Shown here in pieces: positions 34,676-40,360 of a DNA stretch of 40,360 bases (its first letter is position 1; each line of letters starts with the position of its first letter). The stretch comes from Rickettsiales bacterium. GTDB lineage: Bacteria; Pseudomonadota; Alphaproteobacteria; Rickettsiales; UBA1997. The notes beneath the pieces are model-generated. The model searched no databases. It was not told the DNA's origin and saw only the letters and a list, made by a program, of their open reading frames with translations. Location of the stretch: contig JAGWYT010000012.1 in NCBI GenBank assembly GCA_018969185.1, positions 1-40,360 on the forward strand, read 5' to 3'. Position numbers and translations under genes: made by a program.

Positions 34676-36469
34676 TTATTTCCCTTTCTTAGCACCATCA
34701 TTGTTTCTTGCCGCAACTGCAGAACCAGCGCTAGCAACAGCAGCACCTGCACCAACACCAGCAAGAACAGGTATTGTGTATTTATTATTTGCAGCATCTT
34801 TAATTCCTGAACCTATATCATTAACAATAGATTTAACACTTGTAGCACTACCACTAGCATGTCCTGATCCGCCAACAAAGGCACTTTCCACTTTATCTGC
34901 CACATGAGTAGCACCTGTTGCAACCTTATCCGCAGAGTGGGTGGCGCTAGCAGCAATTATATCTGCCACAGTATTAGCAGTATGCGTAATAGCATGACCT
35001 ACTTGATCAAATTTAGCATTAATATCGCTTAGTGGAAGCGCAGTTTTAGCTGCAACAACGTTATTCGTCAAATGCACCACAGTAGAACCTATAGAATTTG
35101 CTGTTGCAGTAGCAAAAGCACCAATTCCCTTTGCTATAACCACAGCCTCAGCAGCAGCAGTAGTTGTACCAACAGCAACCGCAGAAGCAGCAGTAGTTGC
35201 ACCACCAGCAACCGCAGAAGCAGCAGTAGTTGCACCACCAGCAACCGCAGAAGCAGCAGTAGTTGCACCACCAGCAACCGCAGAAGCAGCAACACCACCG
35301 GCAGCAACTAAGGCAGCGCCACCAACTACCACACCAATACCAGTTAAAACAGCTGCTGCTGCAACCACAAGAAGACCAGTAGCCAAAGCAAGCTTTTGTC
35401 CAAATGTCAATTTCGAACCATGTGTTTTACCATCCATCATAGCCGCAACCTGTCTTCTTGGTTGATCTTCCGATGCAACACCATCAACATGGCCAGGATT
35501 TGAGCAAGCAATCAACTTAATACCGCTGAGCTTTTCTCTTACTCTTTTTGCATCTCTATCATTACCAAGGGTTACTTCAAGATCTTTACTGCCAGGTCTT
35601 AAACTCATCGCACTATATTGGTCAGTACCATTATTAAAAAATAAAGCGTCCTTAATAATGTTAACCGCACCACTTTTGTTATTATAATCAACAGCCAAAT
35701 AACAATTGTTACTAACTTCAATATAATGTCTTCTAGCGCAATCACCATTGAAGGTAAGGTTTATAGTGCCATCATCATTAACATTTGACACAACCTTATC
35801 TTTGTAATCAAAAGCAAATGTCGCACCTTCAGCCATCTTTCTTACTCTATCTCTTAAACCTCCAGGAAAACCAGGAAAGAAGCCATAAGGTTTGAATTTG
35901 CTAGATAATTCATCGACTTGAAATTTTGTTAATTTATTACCATTCTCCTTAGAATCTTTCATCGAATCTTGAGCAACAGCAGCAGTCGCAGCAGTCCCCA
36001 CTGCTACTTCAGAAGCAATTGCTACTGGTGGTTGTTTTTTGTCACCTTGTTCTGTTTTAGGAGCAAAATCAGCAGGCTTTTCAGCCATAGAGCTATTTGC
36101 CGCCATTTCTTGAGCTGCACGTTTTTTCTTTAATTCTTCCTCTTCTCTTTCTTTATCACTTCTTGCACTTGAAAATATACCATTAACAACCGACTGATCT
36201 GCTATCCAATAAGGTCTTTTAGCAACATCAGCCACAATTTCACTAAGGAATTTATCCTCAATTTCTTTTTCCCATTTCTTTCTTACTTCTTCAGAATAAA
36301 CCTCCTTGCTTTCCTTAGCAATTTCACCAAATTTCGTCAATGCTCTTTTTGTAACTTCATCTTGCTGCGCAACACTAAACTTCAACTCAGCACGTTTCTC
36401 TTTCAAGAAATCACTAGTCCAAGGCCATTTCTCAATTTTTTCTTTTTTTTGTATTTCAATATCTGACAT
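34676..36469 (-). CDS. Unknown KWPW/GKTHG protein 1 with Ala-Gly repeats
   Basis: 597 residues, no known family recognised. KWPW at 14-17, then a charged helical region (about 20-125). A beta-rich middle (about 195-325) opens with GFFPGFPGGLRDRVRKMAE and holds several cysteines. The motif DGKTHG (346-351) leads into a hydrophobic Ala/Gly segment (about 359-397) that could cross a membrane twice. Four near-identical GGATTAASAVA units follow (about 399-435), then a weakly repeated ATH-ADKV region and a last hydrophobic stretch (VLAGVGAGAAVASAG). There is no N-terminal signal peptide. The gene downstream of 38151-36553 is its paralogue. A secreted or membrane-inserting effector is one guess. Confidence 0.8.
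   Translation of the reverse strand: MSDIEIQKKEKIEKWPWTSDFLKEKRAELKFSVAQQDEVTKRALTKFGEIAKESKEVYSEEVRKKWEKEIEDKFLSEIVADVAKRPYWIADQSVVNGIFSSARSDKEREEEELKKKRAAQEMAANSSMAEKPADFAPKTEQGDKKQPPVAIASEVAVGTAATAAVAQDSMKDSKENGNKLTKFQVDELSSKFKPYGFFPGFPGGLRDRVRKMAEGATFAFDYKDKVVSNVNDDGTINLTFNGDCARRHYIEVSNNCYLAVDYNNKSGAVNIIKDALFFNNGTDQYSAMSLRPGSKDLEVTLGNDRDAKRVREKLSGIKLIACSNPGHVDGVASEDQPRRQVAAMMDGKTHGSKLTFGQKLALATGLLVVAAAAVLTGIGVVVGGAALVAAGGVAASAVAGGATTAASAVAGGATTAASAVAGGATTAASAVAVGTTTAAAEAVVIAKGIGAFATATANSIGSTVVHLTNNVVAAKTALPLSDINAKFDQVGHAITHTANTVADIIAASATHSADKVATGATHVADKVESAFVGGSGHASGSATSVKSIVNDIGSGIKDAANNKYTIPVLAGVGAGAAVASAGSAVAARNNDGAKKGK
35175..35291. repeat. 33-bp tandem repeat, 3.5 identical units
   Basis: Units at 35175-35207, 35208-35240 and 35241-35273 are identical; a partial unit runs to 35291. 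They encode the GGATTAASAVA array of the overlapping gene. A degenerate copy precedes them. Unit length is a multiple of three, so number changes keep the frame. Confidence 0.95.
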
Positions 36470-36552
36470 AAATTACCTAATTATTTATTGTGTCTTTGAA
36501 GTTTGGTTATTTGTAATGCTTCTTGCGGTAAACATCTTTCTTTCCTCAGACG

Positions 36553-38151
36553 TTATACCCTATTTGGAGAAAATTTATCCGCAATATTAACCCCAACTTT
36601 CTCGAAACTATCATCCCTAACAATATCAGCAAAACCTTTCGCGCTACTAGCTCCAGAAAGAGCTGTAGCAGTTGCAGCAACACCAACAGCGGCAACAGTT
36701 GTAGCCCCAGCAGTTGCAGCCCCAAGAGCAATTGTAAGACCGGTTGCTGCAATAGTAGTAGCTATTTTTTCTCCATCAGTTAGACGCAAACCATGAGTCT
36801 TACCAAGTGATTGAAATGACATACCTAAATTTCCACATTTTTTATCCCCATTTTTGCAAACTATTAAATCAAGATTTTTAAATCTGTTCATAACCTCAGA
36901 AGCCTTTCTTCTAGCAATCTTATAATTATCTTGTGAATCAGACAAAAAGCTATTTACTAAAGGGCCACTAAAACCAAGCGGAAGTCTAAAAATACCGCCA
37001 CTAATATCTATTTCAGTTCTAATTCCATTTTTTTCCAATTTATAAATTGTATCAGGAATAACTTTCCCATCGCTATTTATTTTTACGTGGCAATCATGAC
37101 CAATTGAAATAAAAGTATCGCCCTTAGGGTTACCATTAATTGTAACTGCATATCTATTCGGATTAGCTCTGCTTTGTTCAACCACCACTCCGTCCTTATC
37201 GGAAAATGTAAAAGCAAGTTCTTTCATAGAAGATTTTAGCCTATCTCTTCTACCACCAAAAATTCCCGGAATTGGAATAATACCAAATAGCTTTTCATTT
37301 TGGCATTGATCAAGTAAAAATCTTTTCATGCCTTTATCAATAGCAGTTCTTGGTTTATCAATCTCATTAAATATTTTATTAACTAATCTTTCTCTATTTG
37401 AAAGCTTCTGAGCATCAGTCAAATCAGGAGCACCTTTAGCGTATTTACCGTCATTAACAAGGTTATCATAGGTTTCTTTACTAATTTCGTGAACCTTAAC
37501 CCCTGCTCTATCACTAATAACAACTTTGTAAGAAACTGGTCCTCCGGGAGGAGCAAGTTCAACAACGGATGTCAAAGCAGTAAAATTCTTATCATTCAAA
37601 GCAATCATGTTTCTGATATTATCTCTCTGATCTACAGTGCTGGCAAGATTTTGCTCAAATTCTCTTATGTCGTCATATTTAATTACAACTAAACCATTAG
37701 CTAATGTTTTAGCAGCTTGTTTATTGCTTCCGCCAAAATTACCAGATAACGCCCCAATTAAAGCATTACCAATACTATCGTCACTGGCAGTAGCACTTTT
37801 TACACCAGCAATATCAGTTGCCGTTGATCCTAAAGATTCAACTGGTTGCTTAGCTTTATCTTTAAATTCTTTCTTTACTGCTAAAGCAACTTCCGGAAGA
37901 AATTTTTTTGTAGTTTCGTTATAAAGATTTGTATTATCTTGATTTGGATTTGCTGCTTTATAAGCATCCGCGATTTTTTGTAACAATCTTTTTTTAATCT
38001 CTTCTTCTTCTTCCTTACTATAAAATTCAGCTTCACTTTCCAAATCAGTAAAAGCCCATGGCCATTTCTTCTTCTTATCTTCAGCCGCCGCCGCAGGTGC
38101 AGCTGGATGAATGTTTATCACTTGTTGCGAAGACGAATCTGGTTTCGTCAT
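36553..38151 (-). CDS. Unknown KWPW/GKTHG protein 2
   Basis: 532 residues, paralogous to the downstream gene and 83 bp upstream of it. KWPW at 29-32 follows a Pro/Ala linker. A charged helical region runs to about 105, then a mixed region unique to this copy (about 110-280). The shared block GIIPIPGIFGGRRDRLKSSM comes next, followed by a beta-rich stretch and cysteines in DLIVCKNGDKKCG. GKTHG (450-454) and LTDGEKIA precede an Ala/Gly/Thr hydrophobic segment (about 463-500), as in protein 1. It lacks the tandem repeats and the long C-terminal tail. No signal peptide. Function unknown; the same export or membrane role as protein 1 is likely. Confidence 0.8.
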   Translation of the reverse strand: MTKPDSSSQQVINIHPAAPAAAAEDKKKKWPWAFTDLESEAEFYSKEEEEEIKKRLLQKIADAYKAANPNQDNTNLYNETTKKFLPEVALAVKKEFKDKAKQPVESLGSTATDIAGVKSATASDDSIGNALIGALSGNFGGSNKQAAKTLANGLVVIKYDDIREFEQNLASTVDQRDNIRNMIALNDKNFTALTSVVELAPPGGPVSYKVVISDRAGVKVHEISKETYDNLVNDGKYAKGAPDLTDAQKLSNRERLVNKIFNEIDKPRTAIDKGMKRFLLDQCQNEKLFGIIPIPGIFGGRRDRLKSSMKELAFTFSDKDGVVVEQSRANPNRYAVTINGNPKGDTFISIGHDCHVKINSDGKVIPDTIYKLEKNGIRTEIDISGGIFRLPLGFSGPLVNSFLSDSQDNYKIARRKASEVMNRFKNLDLIVCKNGDKKCGNLGMSFQSLGKTHGLRLTDGEKIATTIAATGLTIALGAATAGATTVAAVGVAATATALSGASSAKGFADIVRDDSFEKVGVNIADKFSPNRV

Positions 38152-38558
38152 AATTTTTTAAAATTATTATTAAAATTTAACCCAAGTTGCCACTATACCC
38201 CAATTCTTGATACACATCAAGAACTTTTTTAAAATAATTTATTAGGGCGTGTGGACATTCAGCACGCGAGAAGCAAAAGATCTTCACGCATCACAGTGTC
38301 ATCCCAATAGAGGGCGGTTTATGTTAACGAAATAATGGGATTTGTTTTGAACAAATCCTAAAAAATAAACTAAATTTAATTCTTATTAAAAATTAAATTC
38401 ATTACATAACACTGTCATCCTGAGCCTTAGAATTTGTAAAACAAATTCTAAGGCTCAGGATGACACGTAAATAAAAAGTAAAAAATTATTAATAAATTAA
38501 ATATTTACGCATAGGTCAAACCTTGGTTAGTCCCCAGCCAGAGGCGGTGGTCTCCCAA
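38152..38558. other. 407-bp repeat-rich intergenic region before mnmG stop
   Basis: Holds a GCGTG/CACGC pair near 38247-38267. A second element starts GTCATCCCAATAG and ends in the hairpin GGATTTGTT/AACAAATCC (38338-38358). The 25-bp palindrome at 38413-38465 follows. A short GC-rich patch (about 38515-38555, with CCCCAGCCAGAGGCGG) has no assigned role. The promoter of the KWPW gene pair should lie near 38160-38240, but no clear boxes are seen. Confidence 0.6.
38413..38465. repeat. Cruciform-family repeat, copy 8: 25-bp perfect hairpin
   Basis: Arms 38413-38437 and 38441-38465 are exact reverse complements with a three-base loop, starting TGTCATCCTGAGCCTTAG. The central guide block is missing, so outer arm and side hairpin are fused into one long stem. 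Confidence 0.95.
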
Positions 38559-40360
38559 TTATGATGACACCACTTTCCTATCCCCACTCTTAACATAAAC
38601 CATCACAGCCATCATTGCCGCCGGCGTAATGCCTTGTATTCTAAAGGCTGCAGCAATTGTTGTTGGACGGAATTTATTTAATTTTTCTCGCACCTCAGTG
38701 GAAAGACTCTTTATTTTATTATAGTCAATATCAAGAGGAATTTTCATCTCTGCGTCTTTTTGAAAAATTAACACATCACTCTCCTGACGCTTTAAATAAG
38801 AGCTGTAAAGAGCATTAATTTTAATTTGTTTTTTCGTTTCATCATCAATTTCATTTTTAATTTCGGGCCAAATTTTTTCTAAAATTTCAAAAGAAATATT
38901 TGGAAATGTTAAAAGTTGCATTGCACTTCTAATTACGCCATCCTGCTTAATTACTACGTCAAAAGCAGTTAATTTACTTGGAGAAATTTTTAATTTTTCT
39001 AATAATTCAATTCCACAAATTATTTTTTCTTTTTTTTCTAAATACGCCAAAGCCCTATTTTCCTTAACAGAACCAACTTTCATTCCCATTTCTGTTAAAC
39101 GAAAATCTGCATTATCAGCGCGTAAACTTAAACGATATTCTGCACGTGAAGTCAACATTCTGTAGGGCTCAATTGTACCAAGTGTTGTTAAATCATCAAT
39201 CATCACACCAATATAACTATTTGAGCGGTCAAGAATAAATTCTTCTTGTGAATTTTTAGATTTTAGCGCAGCATTGATGCCAGCAACAATTCCCTGCCCC
39301 GCTGCCTCTTCATAACCTGTGGTGCCATTAATTTGCCCAGCAAAAAATAAATTTCTAACTTTTTTAGTTTCTAAAGTTTGTTGCAATTCTCGTGGATCAA
39401 CAAAATCATATTCAATGGCATATCCAGCCTGCGTCACCACACAATTCTCTAAGCCTTGTATTGTTTTTAAAAATTCAATTTGCACATCTTTAGGAAGTGA
39501 AGTTGAGATACCATTTGGATAAACCAAATCACTGTCTAAACCTTCTGGCTCTAAGAAAATTTGATGTCTCTCTTTATCAGCAAAACGATGAATTTTATCT
39601 TCAATTGATGGACAATAGCGCGGACCAACGCCTTCAATGTGTCCGCCATACATTGCAGATTTATGCAAATTATCTTTTATAATTTTGTGAGTTTTTTGAT
39701 TGGTGTAAGTGATAAAACATGAAGTTTGCGGAACTGAAATTTCTTTATTCAAATATGAAAATGGCTGTGGAGGATTGTCTCCCGCTTGTTCTTCCAATTT
39801 AGAAAAATCAATTGAACTTTTTAAAATTCTTGGCGGCGTACCAGTTTTAAGACGCGAAAGCGCAAAATTATGTTTTTTTAATGTCTCAGAAAGGCCGTAA
39901 GATGGTTCTTCACCAACTCTTCCAGCGGGAATCTTTTCATCACCAATGTGAATCATACCACGTAAGAATGTTCCGGTTGTAAGAACAACTGATGTGCAGG
40001 GGATGAATGTGTCAGAAAGTTCGTCGGTTGAGCCTTGTGTTGAGCTTGACGAAACATGTCGAAACCCACGAACTTTCTGCTCATCACCATTGTAAAACTC
40101 ATTGATTTCGACTTCGCTCAATCGACGAGTTTTACACACCACCCCCTTCACAACCCCCTCTTCAATCACAATATCCTCAACAGATGCAAACATCACTTCT
40201 AAATTTTCATATCCTTCAAGAATTTGATTAATTGCTTTTTTGTAAAGTTTTCGATCAGCCTGAGCTCTTGGAGAGTGAACTGCAGGACCTTTAGAGGCAT
40301 TTAGAATACGAAAATGAATTCCCGCCATATCAGTTGCTCTTCCCATCACACCATCAAGAG
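38559..40360 (-). CDS. mnmG: tRNA uridine-34 5-carboxymethylaminomethyl synthase MnmG, 5' end outside window
   Basis: FAD enzyme that, with MnmE, makes the cmnm5 modification of U34 in tRNA wobble positions. The frame continues through the right edge ([13 protein letters not shown]), so the FAD-binding N-terminus is missing. Family blocks are clear: [75 protein letters not shown] and [25 protein letters not shown]. About 40 extra residues sit between VVKGVVCKT and [15 protein letters not shown] (about 75-113 of the visible part), encoded by a palindromic insertion (40014-40136). The rest of the protein looks intact. Confidence 0.96.
   Translation of the reverse strand, partial: LDGVMGRATDMAGIHFRILNASKGPAVHSPRAQADRKLYKKAINQILEGYENLEVMFASVEDIVIEEGVVKGVVCKTRRLSEVEINEFYNGDEQKVRGFRHVSSSSTQGSTDELSDTFIPCTSVVLTTGTFLRGMIHIGDEKIPAGRVGEEPSYGLSETLKKHNFALSRLKTGTPPRILKSSIDFSKLEEQAGDNPPQPFSYLNKEISVPQTSCFITYTNQKTHKIIKDNLHKSAMYGGHIEGVGPRYCPSIEDKIHRFADKERHQIFLEPEGLDSDLVYPNGISTSLPKDVQIEFLKTIQGLENCVVTQAGYAIEYDFVDPRELQQTLETKKVRNLFFAGQINGTTGYEEAAGQGIVAGINAALKSKNSQEEFILDRSNSYIGVMIDDLTTLGTIEPYRMLTSRAEYRLSLRADNADFRLTEMGMKVGSVKENRALAYLEKKEKIICGIELLEKLKISPSKLTAFDVVIKQDGVIRSAMQLLTFPNISFEILEKIWPEIKNEIDDETKKQIKINALYSSYLKRQESDVLIFQKDAEMKIPLDIDYNKIKSLSTEVREKLNKFRPTTIAAAFRIQGITPAAMMAVMVYVKSGDRKVVSS
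40014..40136. repeat. Palindromic element inserted in frame in mnmG
   Basis: Two hairpins: AGAAAGTTCGT/ACGAACTTTCT (40014-40024 with 40068-40078), and TGTAAAACTC/GAGTTTTACA (40091-40100 with 40127-40136) enclosing ATTGA/TCAAT. The second holds TTGATTTCGACTTCGCTCAA, as in 14897-14989. About 123 bp, 41 codons, no stop in the mnmG frame. Resembles Rickettsia palindromic elements in behaviour. Confidence 0.85.

Noticed and set aside
35175-35291. CRISPR-like array
   Set aside because: Units are contiguous with no spacers and encode an in-frame peptide repeat.
35072-35311. Serine/threonine-rich plus-strand frame
   Set aside because: It is the antisense reading of the Ala-Gly repeat region of KWPW protein 1.
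38515-38558. GC-rich patch before the mnmG stop as an RNA gene
   Set aside because: Too short and without internal pairing that could support a fold.

Overview
The window is AT-rich DNA from an alphaproteobacterium. It is most likely a host-associated member of the Rickettsiales or a close relative. The evidence is the 1619-residue NAD-specific glutamate dehydrogenase, an alphaproteobacterial-type FtsZ with a long acidic linker, low-GC coding throughout, and many dispersed palindromic repeats, one of which lies in frame inside mnmG. The genus cannot be named from the sequence alone.

Layout. 1-4260 is accessory: an IS1595/IS1016-type transposase cut by the left edge, a double-receiver response regulator directly behind it, a small unknown gene, and a hipBA toxin-antitoxin pair with a recognisable promoter. 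A 24-base relic of the 3' end of an initiator tRNA(fMet) lies behind hipBA and looks like an integration scar. 4264-10314 (minus strand) is a tight five-gene operon: TetR regulator, secreted lipase, LplT lysophospholipid flippase, Aas acyltransferase/acyl-ACP synthetase, and exported amidohydrolase. A promoter and an overlapping palindromic operator sit in front of the regulator. 10328-12064 holds an XRE regulator relic, a pilin-like protein with a LamG-like C-terminus, and a broken reading frame.

12061-17944 contains DUF3750, pirin and a periplasmic ATP-dependent DNA ligase on the minus strand, then queF, lgt, a rhodanese and dnaA on the plus strand. 18076-20381 is a copper-resistance pair (CopA-type multicopper oxidase and CopB). 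20370-31937 is mostly housekeeping on the minus strand: thiE, ftsZ, mgtE, pntA, tRNA-Leu(GAG), NAD-GDH, infC and yraN. rsmI and a divergent LpoA-like lipoprotein follow, which resembles the rsmI/lpoA/yraN neighbourhood of other proteobacteria. 34676-38151 encodes two large paralogous proteins of unknown function. They share an N-terminal KWPW motif, a glycine-rich RDR block and a GKTHG motif followed by a glycine/alanine-rich hydrophobic segment. They are the strongest candidates for something undescribed. The window ends inside mnmG.

A second theme is the repeat family. At least eight intergenic copies begin near GTCATCCT and end near AGGATGAC, and several can fold into a four-armed cruciform with exchangeable side hairpins. 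A different palindrome gives a perfect 41-bp hairpin between queF and lgt. A sequence related to that palindrome forms part of the in-frame insertion in mnmG. All family and function calls are made by reading motifs; no database search was run.
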